Source: an uncultured Sutterella sp. (GTDB lineage Bacteria; Pseudomonadota; Gammaproteobacteria; Burkholderiales; Burkholderiaceae_F). Taken from it: 64,000 bases of DNA. The notes under the pieces are model-generated. The model searched no databases, was not told the DNA's origin, and saw only the letters and a list, made by a program, of their open reading frames with translations. Position numbers and translations under genes: made by a program. The stretch is from positions 1 through 64,000 of the forward strand of contig CASDQM010000004.1 of NCBI GenBank assembly GCA_949282745.1, written 5' to 3'. This document shows, piece after piece, positions 24,043 through 32,642 of this stretch. The stretch's first letter is position 1, and every line of letters starts with the position of its first letter.

Positions 24043-25887
24043 TTACTTCGCGACCTTGGCCGGATCGAAGGCAAGCTGGACGTTGAACGGCCAAGCCTGA
24101 TAGCCCATCGTGTCCTGCAGACGGATCAGAACGCTCGGATCCGTTTCGCCGAACTTGTACTCGGCGATGTAGGGATGCGGCTTGATGGGAGCGCCCGTCT
24201 TGTCACCCGAAGGCGCACCGGCGAGACCCGCGGTCGAGTAGTAGATGAAGAAGGAGTCCTTGTCGTCCATGTACTTCGTGAGACCCGTGACGGGCGAGTA
24301 GTAGTCGTGGCCTTCCTTCTTGCCCACTTCGTAGATCTGTTCGACTGTCATCTTCTTCTGGTCGATCTTGTAGACCACGCCGCGGGTGTACTTCATTTCA
24401 GGCAGGGCCGGCTGTTCCATGCCGCGGGCGTCACCGTTGTCGAAGGCGGACACGTAGATCACGTCCTTCGTCGACTTCGAGTCGATTCGCCAGGCGGTGT
24501 GCTGCGTCCACGTCCAGTCGAAGCCGCCTTCGCAGACGGAACCTTCGCACTTGATCTTGTTGCCGTCCTTGTCGACCGGCGTCAAGACCTTCTTCGCGAA
24601 GTCGCCCTTCCAGCCTTCAGGCGAAGCGAGAATCCACTTCACCTTCTTGTCGCGGCCGATCTTGATGATGGCGGACTGATGGCGCGACGAAATGATGATC
24701 GAGTCGTCGGTCGGGTCATAGTCGACCGAGTTCACGTGCGCCCAGTTGCGGCCCGGACCCACGCCCGGAATGTCGCCGAACTTGTCTTCCTTGTCCATGG
24801 CGGCAAGCTCTTCGGCGGACAAGGTCTTGCCGGCCTGCGAAGCGTCGATGTTGAGGCAGACGGCGCCCTGGTCGAGGGCCTTGATCACGTTGTCGCGATA
24901 CGGATCGAGAATTTCGAAGAGTCGGAATTCGTCGACCGCGCGGCCGTCGGCGTCCACTTCGGCGATCACGTCGCGGACCGTGTGAACGCGCTTGCCGTCG
25001 GGACGGCGCAGGTCGGCCGAAGCGACGCGCAGGAAGACGTGACCGTTCTGCGCAGCGTCGAGCGCATGCGAGTAGTCCGAATAGTTGGAGGGCAGACGAC
25101 GGTTGAAGATTTCACGACCGAGCATGTCGTACTTGGCGTAGCGCTGGCCGTAGCCGAACATGAGGCCGCCGTCCTGCGTCTGCTGGAAGCCCATGAGAAT
25201 GCCGGACTTGTAGGGCTGTTCCGGATCGTACATGTTGGAGTCCGGAAGGAGGTACCAACGAACCGTACCCGTCGAGTCGATGATGGCGTTTTCCGGACCG
25301 TAGGCCCATTCCAGCGCGCCGCCCATCGGATTGTTCCAGACGAAGCGCGAAGCGTCGGGCGGCGTCGGGATCAGGTTGTTGACGAAGTAGAGACGGTCGT
25401 TGAAGGCCTTGGACATCTTTTCGACCTTCGCGTTGAAGGTCGTATGCGTCTGACCGGTCGTGCCGTTCGAGCGCAGGAAGACCGGCGCCGTGTAGAACTG
25501 ATAGCGGTCCTTGAAGTGTTCGGTCTTGCCGTTGAAGACGCGGTCGTATTCGACTTCCACCGTGTTGAGGTAGTCGGGATAGAGACCGAAGACCGGGATG
25601 CCGGCGTGCGTGCGGACGTTTTCGTCCGAGACCGAGTAGCGGATCGTCTGGCCGCCCATCTTCGGGAGAACCGTGACGGTCGCGTTCTTGACGACGTAGC
25701 CGCCGTTGCGCACGACGGCCGTGAGCGGGGCGATCTTGTAGGGATTCACCATGACTTCGCCGATGTTGCCCTGCGCCTTGAAGGCGACGGCCGGGCCGCT
25801 CGCGCCGCCCGAAGCGAGGACACCGCCCGAAAGCGCGGCGATGCTCGCCGCGAAGGCCGCATAGACGGCAATGCGTTTGATCTGCAT
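24043..25887 (-). CDS. assT: Periplasmic aryl-sulfate sulfotransferase
   Basis: A 614-residue exported enzyme (Sec signal peptide 1-25) that moves sulfate from a phenolic sulfate ester to another phenol without PAPS. The catalytic set known from the uropathogenic E. coli enzyme can be matched by eye: H274 (DYSHALD), H384 (NWAHVNS), R402 (ISSRHQS) and the sulfated histidine H463 (TQHTAWR). C447 and C452, just before the last motif, fit the single structural disulfide that DsbL makes. dsbL and dsbI are divergent just upstream. Length is near the usual 600 residues. Confidence 0.92.
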   Translation of the reverse strand: MQIKRIAVYAAFAASIAALSGGVLASGGASGPAVAFKAQGNIGEVMVNPYKIAPLTAVVRNGGYVVKNATVTVLPKMGGQTIRYSVSDENVRTHAGIPVFGLYPDYLNTVEVEYDRVFNGKTEHFKDRYQFYTAPVFLRSNGTTGQTHTTFNAKVEKMSKAFNDRLYFVNNLIPTPPDASRFVWNNPMGGALEWAYGPENAIIDSTGTVRWYLLPDSNMYDPEQPYKSGILMGFQQTQDGGLMFGYGQRYAKYDMLGREIFNRRLPSNYSDYSHALDAAQNGHVFLRVASADLRRPDGKRVHTVRDVIAEVDADGRAVDEFRLFEILDPYRDNVIKALDQGAVCLNIDASQAGKTLSAEELAAMDKEDKFGDIPGVGPGRNWAHVNSVDYDPTDDSIIISSRHQSAIIKIGRDKKVKWILASPEGWKGDFAKKVLTPVDKDGNKIKCEGSVCEGGFDWTWTQHTAWRIDSKSTKDVIYVSAFDNGDARGMEQPALPEMKYTRGVVYKIDQKKMTVEQIYEVGKKEGHDYYSPVTGLTKYMDDKDSFFIYYSTAGLAGAPSGDKTGAPIKPHPYIAEYKFGETDPSVLIRLQDTMGYQAWPFNVQLAFDPAKVAK

Positions 25888-26001
25888 GAGATTTCCTTTT
25901 TTCTTGGAGGAGACGATTCAACCGACTCCTTGCGGAATCGGCGGTTCACTGCCGATCGTAGAGAAGGAATCGCCCAGAACCAACGGAGGAAAGCGGGAAA
26001 C

Positions 26002-26024
26002 AGGTTTCCGAAAATCGGAAACCT
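26002..26024. promoter_or_regulatory. Perfect palindrome upstream of assT
   Basis: AGGTTTCCGA, AAA, TCGGAAACCT: ten-base perfect arms, 115 bases before the assT start. It could be an operator (a LysR-type T-N11-A core is present) or a minor terminator-like element. Confidence 0.5.
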
Positions 26025-26308
26025 CACCAATCAACCGCAGACACCGATCTCTTTTCCTAAAGACAGAGGAAGTCTTTTTAATTAAGTATCCGCTCACTTC
26101 TCTGAAAACATCCTTTCAACGGACATGCCGTAACACAGTAGCGCGCCGCGAGAAAGTGGAAAAGTCTTTTTCCATTTTTCGAGAAAGACAAGAGAAAACC
26201 CTTGAGTTGCACCGAATCGCGAAATTTTGACCCGAGCAGGGGCGAAGAAGACTGCCTATACTCCCCCGCAACAGCGGCTGCCTCGAGTCGCTTTCCGATT
26301 TTTGAAAT

Positions 26309-26335
26309 GACTTTCCGACCCGACGTCCGAAAGTC
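26309..26335. promoter_or_regulatory. Palindrome upstream of dsbL
   Basis: GACTTTCCGA, seven bases, TCCGAAAGTC: arms match at nine of ten. It sits 33-59 bases before the dsbL ATG and shares the TTTCCGA core with the dyad on the assT side. Confidence 0.45.
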
Positions 26336-26367
26336 TTTCCGTTTATCTTCTTCGAAAGGAATCCATC

Positions 26368-27030
26368 ATGTTCCGCCGCACCCTGATTCAGGCCGCCGCC
26401 GCGCTCGCCTGCGCCGCCGCCATCCCGTCCGCCTTCGCCTTTGCCGAGGGTACTGACTACGTTGCGCTCTCCGCTCCCCTTCCGGGCGGAGAAGGCAAGC
26501 TCGTCAAGGTCTGGTCCTACGACTGCCCCTTCTGCTTCAAGTACGACGCGGGCGTTGACCCGAAGATGGTTCCGGCGATGGAAAAGGCCACGGGTCTCAA
26601 GTTCGACATGTTCCACCTCGAGACGAAGGGCAAGTACGGCCGCGCCGGTTCCGAACTCTTCGCCTACTGCCTCGTGAAGGACAAGGCCGCGGGCGTCACG
26701 AACCTCGAAGATCCGAAGTCCCTCTTCAAGAAGGCCAAGGACGCGATCTACAAGGCCTATCACAAGAAGGGCGAACGCTGGACGGCCGGCGAAGAAGCCT
26801 TCTTGAAGACCGGTCTTGACGCCGCGGGCATCTCCGCCGACGAATTCGCGAAGAACCGCAAGAACCCCGACGTGCAGGCGCTTGCCGACTCCTGGAAGGC
26901 GAGCTACGACATCGGCAAGATCCAGGGCATCCCGGCCTACGTCGTCAACGGCAAGTACCTCATCATGACGAAGTCCATCCGCTCCGTGAACGGCATGGTC
27001 GAACTCATCGGCGAACTCGCCAAGAAGTAA
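26368..27030 (+). CDS. dsbL: Thiol:disulfide oxidoreductase DsbL (DsbA family)
   Basis: A 220-residue periplasmic oxidase with a Sec signal (1-25) and a thioredoxin fold. The active site is CPFC at 53-56 in WSYDCPFCFKYD. CPFC, not CPHC, is characteristic of DsbL. The cis-proline loop is IQGIPAY. It introduces disulfides preferentially into arylsulfotransferase. AAAGGA lies eight bases upstream of the ATG. The partner dsbI begins 15 bases after its stop. Confidence 0.92.
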   Translation: MFRRTLIQAAAALACAAAIPSAFAFAEGTDYVALSAPLPGGEGKLVKVWSYDCPFCFKYDAGVDPKMVPAMEKATGLKFDMFHLETKGKYGRAGSELFAYCLVKDKAAGVTNLEDPKSLFKKAKDAIYKAYHKKGERWTAGEEAFLKTGLDAAGISADEFAKNRKNPDVQALADSWKASYDIGKIQGIPAYVVNGKYLIMTKSIRSVNGMVELIGELAKK

Positions 27031-27045
27031 TCCGAGGAATTGTTC

Positions 27046-27702
27046 ATGACTTTCAATTCCTTCTTCGGCCGAGTCGGCCTGTGGGAACAGCAGCGCTGGC
27101 CCTGGATCGTGATCGCGATCCTCTCGGCCTCCCTCGTTCTCATCGCGCACAACGTCTTTCAGGTGTGGCTCTACATGAAGCCCTGCGAGCAGTGCGTCTA
27201 CATTCGATTCGCGTTCCTCTGCATGACCTTCGGGTGCCTTTTCCCGATCGTCTTCCCGAAGTCGCTCGCCTGCCGCATCATCTCCTACGTCTGCGGCGTC
27301 TACGGGTGCATCTACGGGATCATGTGCTCCGTGAAGCTCGATTCGATTCACCGCGCCATTCACTCGGACGACCTCGACGCGATGTTCGGGATGCAGGGCT
27401 GCTCTCTTGAGCCCCACTATCCCTTCGGACTCCCCTTGGAAAAGTGGGCGCCCGACTGGTTCCTCCCGACGGGCGACTGCGGCTACGACAACTCCGACGT
27501 CCCGATGGGCACGGTTCTGTCGCCCCTGCAGGAATCCATCATCAACATGTACAACGACGCGGGCGGCTGGTATCTCATCCCCTCGATGAAGTTCATGTCA
27601 ATGGCGCAGTGCTGTCTCCTCGGCTTCACCGTCGCGCTCCTCATCTACATCGTCCTCTTCTCGGGGATGATCGTGAAGCGCCGCGCCGAAGCTCAGAAGT
27701 AA
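27046..27702 (+). CDS. dsbI: Disulfide bond protein DsbI (DsbB-like quinone-linked reoxidant)
   Basis: A 218-residue inner-membrane protein with four main helices plus a late C-terminal helix. The first periplasmic cysteine pair is CEQC in YMKPCEQCVYIRFA, and the second is supplied by the loop containing MQGCSLEPHYP and GDCGYD. It reoxidises DsbL and passes electrons to quinone. The first in-frame start is TTG 27040, but ATG 27046 with GAGGAA upstream is better placed. The operon ends in a clear terminator. Confidence 0.92.
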   Translation: MTFNSFFGRVGLWEQQRWPWIVIAILSASLVLIAHNVFQVWLYMKPCEQCVYIRFAFLCMTFGCLFPIVFPKSLACRIISYVCGVYGCIYGIMCSVKLDSIHRAIHSDDLDAMFGMQGCSLEPHYPFGLPLEKWAPDWFLPTGDCGYDNSDVPMGTVLSPLQESIINMYNDAGGWYLIPSMKFMSMAQCCLLGFTVALLIYIVLFSGMIVKRRAEAQK

Positions 27703-27732
27703 TCTTTAACAGGGTTCTCCTTCTTGACAGCA

Positions 27733-27767
27733 AACCGCTCGCCCTCACCGGCGGGCGGTTTTCGTTT
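27733..27767 (+). terminator. Terminator of dsbL-dsbI
   Basis: AACCGCTCGCC and GGCGGGCGGTT pair with one mismatch, followed by TTTTCGTTTT. Confidence 0.85.
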
Positions 27768-27775
27768 TGAGGCTA

Positions 27776-27801
27776 GGAAAATCCCGTCGTCATCCGACGG
27801 G
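27776..27801 (-). terminator. Terminator of the Phd-like antitoxin gene
   Basis: CCCGTCG and CGACGGG at 27783-27801, with ATTTTCC following on the minus strand. It lies 12 bases past the stop. Confidence 0.7.
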
Positions 27802-27812
27802 CCCGCAGGGCC

Positions 27813-28091
27813 TTACGCCTGCGCCGAGCGGACGGCGTTGATTTCCTCGTCGATTTCCACCGGAGAGAAAAAGCCCTGTCCGACCGCCTCTTTTCGCATC
27901 GCTAGGAAGGCTCTCATGGCTTTCGCCCGACGAACCGCGCGGAGCGTCTCTTCAAGACGTCCGTCCTCAACGTCAATCACGAGGGCGACCGGACGTCCGT
28001 TCTTCGTGACGACCACTTCTTCTCCCGCAGCCAACTCGTTCAAAAGGGTTTGGGAAAGCGTTCCGGCCTCTTGCGTCGTATAGAACTTCAT
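27813..28091 (-). CDS. Phd/YefM-type antitoxin-like protein (no toxin partner)
   Basis: A 92-residue protein with the Phd/YefM layout: KFYTTQEAGTLSQTLLNEL, then GEEVVVTKNGRPVALVID, then a charged C-terminal tail that would normally wrap a toxin. AGGGAGG lies close to the start. No RelE/ParE/Doc-like gene lies on either side. Its own terminator comes 12 bases after the stop and the next gene upstream is unrelated, so this is an orphan antitoxin or a stand-alone regulator. Confidence 0.8.
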   Translation of the reverse strand: MKFYTTQEAGTLSQTLLNELAAGEEVVVTKNGRPVALVIDVEDGRLEETLRAVRRAKAMRAFLAMRKEAVGQGFFSPVEIDEEINAVRSAQA

Positions 28092-28207
28092 GGTTCCTCC
28101 CTTGGGTCAAACCCGCGTGATGATTTGTCAATCAGCATAGCAAAGAAATCGACGCAAGACATTGGAGCTACATTTTTTCTATAACTCGCTCTCCCAACTC
28201 TTTTCGC

Positions 28208-28234
28208 CCTCCGTCACTGTTTGCGGAGGGCTTT
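28208..28234. terminator. Hairpin after the U32 protein gene
   Basis: GCCCTCCG and CGGAGGGC around a ten-base loop, 11 bases beyond the U32 gene stop. The flanks are T- or A-rich but lack a long U-run. Confidence 0.5.
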
Positions 28235-28244
28235 GTTTACCGAC

Positions 28245-29504
28245 TCAGAAGCGGCTCGTCGGAACAAGTTTGTAGAGGCGGTCGCCCGTGCGCACGCGCT
28301 CCGAAACGACGAACGTGGGTTCGTCTCCCCGGCCCGCCGAGGTGATGGGAACCTCCTCGAGAAGCATCCCTTCCACGCGTCCGGGAACGGCGCCCGAGGT
28401 GGGCCCGATCACGACGAAGCGGTCGCCCTCCTCGATCGTCTGCGTTTCGATTCGGAAGCAGGCGACGCCCGCCTTCGGGTAGTAGTTGATGCAGCGCCCC
28501 ACGTAGACCTTCTTGTCGGTCGCGTGCGAACCGTCCGCCATCGTCCGCTCGATCGACTCCGCCCCCATGTACCAACCTTCCCAGAAGCCGCGGTTGAAGA
28601 CGCGTCCGAGCCGCACATCCCAGTCGGCGCGATCGGCTTCGGCCCAACGGCCTTCGAGCACGGCGTCAAGCGCCTCGCGGTAGCACTCCACCGTCGTTCG
28701 GACGTATTCGGGACTGCGGGCGCGCCCTTCGATCTTGAAGACCTTGATCCCGGCCGCGACCATCTTGTCCATGATCCCGATCGTCTTCAGATCCTTGGGC
28801 GAGAGAAAACGCGCGCCGTCAAAATCGATCACGTCGCCCTTCTCGACGTCTTCGAGACGGTACTTGCGGCGGCAGACGTGCTGGCATTCGCCGCGGTTGC
28901 CGCTCTTTCCGCGAAGGAAATAGCTCAGGTTGCAGCGCCCGCTCACCGCCATGCAGAGCGCTCCGTGGCAGAAGCACTCGATTCGGAGGGGCTTGCCGCT
29001 CGGGCCCCGCACGTCCTCGCGCTTCACGGCTTCGGCAATGTCGGCGATGTCGTCGAGCGTCAGCTCGCGCGCGAGCACGACGACGTCGGCGAACTGCGCG
29101 TAAAAGCGAAGGGCCCGAAAGTTCGAAATGCTCAGTTGCGTCGAAAGATGCACGGGCAGTCCGAGCGAACGGGCGCGTTCGATCACGGCCGAGTCCGACG
29201 CGATGACGGCGGAAATGCCCGTCTCGGCCGCTCGGTCGAGCATGCGGTCCATGAGCTCGAGCTCCTGCTGATAGACGATGCTGTTGAGCGCGAGATAAGC
29301 CTTGGCGCCGGCGTCGCGGCAACGCGAAACGATTTCGGGGAGGTCGTCGAGCGTGATGCTCGAAGCCGAGCGGGAGCGCATGTTGAGAGCGCCTGCGCCG
29401 AAGTAGACGGAGTCGGCGCCGCCCGCAAGCGCCGCGGCGACGGCGTCGAGGCCGCCCGCGGGCGCCATGATTTCATAGCCTTTCTGAGCGTGAGCGTTGG
29501 GCAT
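28245..29504 (-). CDS. U32-family peptidase-like protein (TrhP/YegQ type)
   Basis: A 419-residue protein of the U32 family. The N-terminal barrel is recognisable from APAGGLDAVAAALAGGADSVYFG, and the signature ECFCHGALCMAVSGRCNLS is intact with its cysteines. A further CQHVC cysteine pair follows, and a small beta-rich C-terminal domain completes the longer TrhP-like form. E. coli TrhP takes part in hydroxylation of uridine 34 in tRNA, and the same role is likely but not provable here. It is monocistronic. Confidence 0.85.
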   Translation of the reverse strand: MPNAHAQKGYEIMAPAGGLDAVAAALAGGADSVYFGAGALNMRSRSASSITLDDLPEIVSRCRDAGAKAYLALNSIVYQQELELMDRMLDRAAETGISAVIASDSAVIERARSLGLPVHLSTQLSISNFRALRFYAQFADVVVLARELTLDDIADIAEAVKREDVRGPSGKPLRIECFCHGALCMAVSGRCNLSYFLRGKSGNRGECQHVCRRKYRLEDVEKGDVIDFDGARFLSPKDLKTIGIMDKMVAAGIKVFKIEGRARSPEYVRTTVECYREALDAVLEGRWAEADRADWDVRLGRVFNRGFWEGWYMGAESIERTMADGSHATDKKVYVGRCINYYPKAGVACFRIETQTIEEGDRFVVIGPTSGAVPGRVEGMLLEEVPITSAGRGDEPTFVVSERVRTGDRLYKLVPTSRF

Positions 29505-29610
29505 GATGATTCGGTGCGTACGGTGGAAAAGCTCCTAATCTAGCACAGTCGCACGCCCTCCTTCGCCCCTTGGGAACCGCGGACAAAAAGGCGGTTCGAA
29601 GAAGAAGGAA

Positions 29611-30495
29611 TCAGTGTGCAAAGGCGATGAGGAGCACGCCCGCCACCATGGCGACGAGCCCCGAAATCTTCGCGAGGCTCAGGTGTTCCTTGAGGAGAAT
29701 CGCGCCCACGATCACGCCCACCATCATTCCCACTTCGCGGGTCGGGGCGACATAGGCGAGGGGCGCCATCGTCATGGCGCAGAGAACGAGGATGTAGCCG
29801 CCCGGCGACCCGAGCGTCACGACCCAGAGGGCGCGGCGGCTCACGGGGTTTTGCCAGATGCTTCGCACCTGTTCGCGCCAGTCCTTCATGGCGAGCATGA
29901 AGGGGGTCATCACGATCGCGCGCACGACGATCGAGGGAAAGTAAAAGCTCGCCGGGGTGAGCCCGGTGTCGCGCTGCACGGCCCAGGCGTCGCAGAAGGA
30001 GTAGCCTGCGATGCAGACGCCCGTAAGGAGCCCCCAGAAGATCCCCGTGTGCACGCGCGAGAGATCCGCCCCCTTGTCGGTGCGAAGGGTGAGAAGCACG
30101 ACGCCCGCCAGAATGGCGAAGATCCCGCACCAGCCCGTGAGGCTCGGAGCGTCCCCGAGAATGACGACGGCCGAGAGCACCGTGATGAGGGGGCCCGCGC
30201 CGCGCGCCGTCGGATAGACGATCGAATAGTCGGACTTCTTGTAGCCGATCTGCAGAACCAGTGCGTAGACGACGTGGATCGGGGCGGAGATGAGAATCAC
30301 GAACCAGCCCGTGGGCGTGATGCGCGTGAGCGCCTGCGGGTCCCAGAGCAAAAGAAGCGGGATCGTGATGACGGAGGTGAGAATGTAGACGAGCCACCAG
30401 ATCGCTCTGCCGCAGTTCGCTTTCTTGAGGTGATAGTTCCAGGTTGCGTGACAGCACGCGGCGGTGAGCACGAGCAGCAGGGCGAAAAAGGACAT
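29611..30495 (-). CDS. EamA/DMT-superfamily transporter
   Basis: A 294-residue inner-membrane protein with ten predicted helices in two EamA repeats. YPTARGAGPLITVLSAVVILGD marks the end of the first half and APTREVGMMVGVIVGAILLKE the matching part of the second. Such proteins export or import metabolites, and no substrate can be assigned. It is not obviously co-transcribed with its neighbours. Confidence 0.85.
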   Translation of the reverse strand: MSFFALLLVLTAACCHATWNYHLKKANCGRAIWWLVYILTSVITIPLLLLWDPQALTRITPTGWFVILISAPIHVVYALVLQIGYKKSDYSIVYPTARGAGPLITVLSAVVILGDAPSLTGWCGIFAILAGVVLLTLRTDKGADLSRVHTGIFWGLLTGVCIAGYSFCDAWAVQRDTGLTPASFYFPSIVVRAIVMTPFMLAMKDWREQVRSIWQNPVSRRALWVVTLGSPGGYILVLCAMTMAPLAYVAPTREVGMMVGVIVGAILLKEHLSLAKISGLVAMVAGVLLIAFAH

Positions 30496-30575
30496 GGCGG
30501 CGTCTCCTCCCGAGGTTATTCAACCACTATACGGAGCGCCCTTGAAGCGAGCGTTAAGTTTTCGAAAACGCAGGC

Positions 30576-30806
30576 TCAAGCGGAGAAACAACCCTCGGCC
30601 GCAAGACGGCTCGCGAGAGACGTTTGGTAGCGCTGCACGGGCGCGCGGCGAATCGGACGCGGCGCGTCGGCCGCCTTCACGACGCGGACGGTACCGTCCT
30701 CGTCGATCGTGAATTCCACGCGCGATGCGCCCGCCTGCAGACCCAAAAATTCCCGAACGTCCTTCGGAATCGTAACTTGACCCTTGATCGTGAGGCGATT
30801 TGCCAT
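30576..30806 (-). CDS. AbrB/MazE/SpoVT-type DNA-binding protein
   Basis: A 76-residue protein with the swapped-hairpin AbrB fold: MANRLTIKGQVTIPKDVREFLGLQ at the N terminus and a short tail. Start at ATG 30806, eight bases after GAGGAG, in preference to GTG 30812. No toxin gene is adjacent, so it may be an orphan antitoxin or a small regulator. Confidence 0.8.
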   Translation of the reverse strand: MANRLTIKGQVTIPKDVREFLGLQAGASRVEFTIDEDGTVRVVKAADAPRPIRRAPVQRYQTSLASRLAAEGCFSA

Positions 30807-31111
30807 GTTCACTTCTCCTCTTTAGCCGGCTTCAGGACCTTTTCCTCGGTGCGGCAATCCGGAACAAATCCACCGTTTACTTTTGAATTCCCTTTTTCAG
30901 CGGCAACAAAAAACTCCCGCCGTGCATGCACCGCGAGAGTTCGCCGCCCGTACTATTGCCCGACCTTCGTCGGGCCACATTCGATCGTCGGACCGAAACC
31001 ACCTTGCCCGGGTCGGGCAGGTTGGCGTGAAGCGTACGCTTCAACTCGGAATGCATGTTCGATTAAGATAGCACGGAAAGTCCCTCCGCGCCATAGGGAA
31101 AAGAGCTTAGC
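30807..31111. other. Intergenic region between rhlE and the AbrB-like gene
   Basis: About 305 bases without a gene. It contains the rhlE terminator at 30905-30941 and a further hairpin (GCCCGAC, CTTC, GTCGGGC) at 30958-30975 without a U-run. Nothing else is evident. Confidence 0.5.
30905..30941 (-). terminator. Terminator of rhlE
   Basis: AACTCCCGC and GCGAGAGTT pair around CGTGCATGCAC, followed on the minus strand by a six-base T-run. Confidence 0.75.
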
Positions 31112-32524
31112 TCACTTCCCCGCGCCGCCGAGAAGCACCGCCACCGGACGCGCGCGCCGGGCCTGCGGGCGGAAGGGCGTGAGCACTTCGTCGGCCTTTC
31201 GTCCCTTTCGCGACGGGAAGTAGGGGTGCGAGAAGATCGGGTCGTAGAAGCGCTGGGCGGGCGGCACGTAGGAGCGCGCGAGTTCGCGCGCGGCCTTTTC
31301 GTCTTCGGGCGTGTCGATGCGGTCGTCGCCTCCGCGGCGGCGCTCGAAGCGGTCGCTGCGGCGGGGACGCTGCGGCGACATGTCGATGACGTCGAACTTC
31401 TGCTTCGTGAACTTTTCAATCGCTTCCACGGCCTTGGCGTCGTCCTCGGTCGTGATCATCATGGCGAGGCCCTTGAGACCGGCGCGGCCCGTGCGGCCGA
31501 TGCGGTGCACGTAGTCCTCGGGATTGCCCGGCACGTCGAAGTTGATGACGAAGGGGAGTTCCTTGATGTCGAGCCCGCGGGCGGCGACGTCGGTCGCGAC
31601 GAGCACGTGCACGACGCCCTCGCGGAAGGCGTTCAGAGCCGTCTGACGTTCGTCCTGCGTCTTGTCGCCGTGAATCGCGTCGGCTTCGACGCCGTAGTTC
31701 TTGAGCATGCGCGCAAGACGCCGGCAGGTTTCCTTCTTGTTGACGAAGACGATCACCTGCTGCATGGCCGAGGCGCCCGGGCCCTTCGTCTTGAGAAGCT
31801 GCACGAGGGCGTCCGCCTTCACGCGGCTGCCGACGCGGTAGACCTCCTGCGTGACGGTTTCGGCCGTCTGATTGTCGCGGGCGACTTCGACGAGCACGGG
31901 ATCGGGCTTGAGGAAGTTCGTCGCGAGCTTCTTGATCTCGGGCGAGAAGGTGGCCGAGAACATGAGGCTCTGTCGATTGGTCGGGAGAAGCTTCAGGATG
32001 CGCGAGATGTCCGGAAGGAAGCCCATGTCGAGCATGCGGTCGGCTTCGTCGAGCACGATCACCTCGACCTGCGAGAGCTGCACGGACTTCTGTTCGATGT
32101 GGTCGAGGAGACGCCCCGGCGTCGCCGTGAGCACTTCGATCCCGCGGCGAAGCATGTCGGCCTGCGGACGAATGTCGACGCCGCCGTAAACGACGCCCAC
32201 GCGAAGCGGCGTGTCCTTGGCGTAGGCCTCGAGGTTTTCCGACACCTGGACGGCGAGCTCGCGCGTCGGCGTCAGAATGAGGGCGCGCACCGGATGGCGC
32301 GCGGGCGACATCGAGGTGTTCGCCTTCGGAAGAATGCGCGCGAGAAGCGGCAGCCCGAAGCCCGCGGTCTTTCCGGTGCCCGTCTGCGCCGCACCCATCA
32401 CGTCGCGGCCGCAAAGGACGACGGGAATGGCCTTTTCCTGAATCGGCGTGGGCGTTTTGTAGCCCATGCGTTCAATGGCGGAAAGAAGGCGCGGATCAAG
32501 ATGAAAATCGGAAAAAGACGGCAT
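31112..32524 (-). CDS. rhlE: DEAD-box RNA helicase RhlE
   Basis: A 470-residue helicase. The Q motif is FSDFHLDPRLLSAIERMGY, then AQTGTGKT (motif I), PTRELAVQ (Ia), TPGRLLD (Ib), VLDEADRMLDMGF (II), SATFS (III), VATDVAARGLD (V) and HRIGRTGRAG (VI). The C-terminal 90 residues are basic and Arg-rich, typical of RhlE, which acts in RNA turnover and ribosome assembly. The start at 32524 gives the Q motif its usual position. It lies 42 bases from the 3' end of the tRNA gene on the same strand. Confidence 0.93.
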   Translation of the reverse strand: MPSFSDFHLDPRLLSAIERMGYKTPTPIQEKAIPVVLCGRDVMGAAQTGTGKTAGFGLPLLARILPKANTSMSPARHPVRALILTPTRELAVQVSENLEAYAKDTPLRVGVVYGGVDIRPQADMLRRGIEVLTATPGRLLDHIEQKSVQLSQVEVIVLDEADRMLDMGFLPDISRILKLLPTNRQSLMFSATFSPEIKKLATNFLKPDPVLVEVARDNQTAETVTQEVYRVGSRVKADALVQLLKTKGPGASAMQQVIVFVNKKETCRRLARMLKNYGVEADAIHGDKTQDERQTALNAFREGVVHVLVATDVAARGLDIKELPFVINFDVPGNPEDYVHRIGRTGRAGLKGLAMMITTEDDAKAVEAIEKFTKQKFDVIDMSPQRPRRSDRFERRRGGDDRIDTPEDEKAARELARSYVPPAQRFYDPIFSHPYFPSRKGRKADEVLTPFRPQARRARPVAVLLGGAGK

Positions 32525-32565
32525 CTGCGGGAATGAGTGTCCGAAGGACGAAGAGAAAGGGGAGA

Positions 32566-32642
32566 TGGTGGGCCCGCTGGGACTTGAACCCAGGATCGCC
32601 AGATTATGAGTCCGGTGCCTTAACCAACTTGGCTACAGGCCC
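32566..32642 (-). tRNA. tRNA with CAU anticodon (elongator Met or Ile2)
   Basis: On the minus strand a full 77-base cloverleaf can be folded. The acceptor GGGCCTG pairs with CGGGCCC and the anticodon stem CCGGA/TCTGG encloses the loop CTCATAA. The T arm is CTGGG/CCCAG with loop TTCAAGT, and CCA is encoded at the end. The anticodon is CAT. A G1-C72 pair excludes initiator tRNA. Whether it is Met or lysidine-modified Ile2 cannot be settled by eye. Confidence 0.92.

Larger units (their letters stand above)
25888..26367. promoter_or_regulatory. 480-base divergent control region of assT and dsbL-dsbI
   Basis: AT-rich, with no credible gene. It contains the perfect dyad at 26002-26024, the near-perfect dyad at 26309-26335, several other TTTCCG tracts and TATACT at 26257-26262 as a possible dsbL -10 element. 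Confidence 0.5.

Noticed and set aside
29183-29476. Short minus-strand frames inside the U32 protein gene
   Set aside because: They are out-of-frame shadows rich in Ala, Arg, Ser and Thr. The in-frame U32 signature cysteines support only the 419-residue protein.
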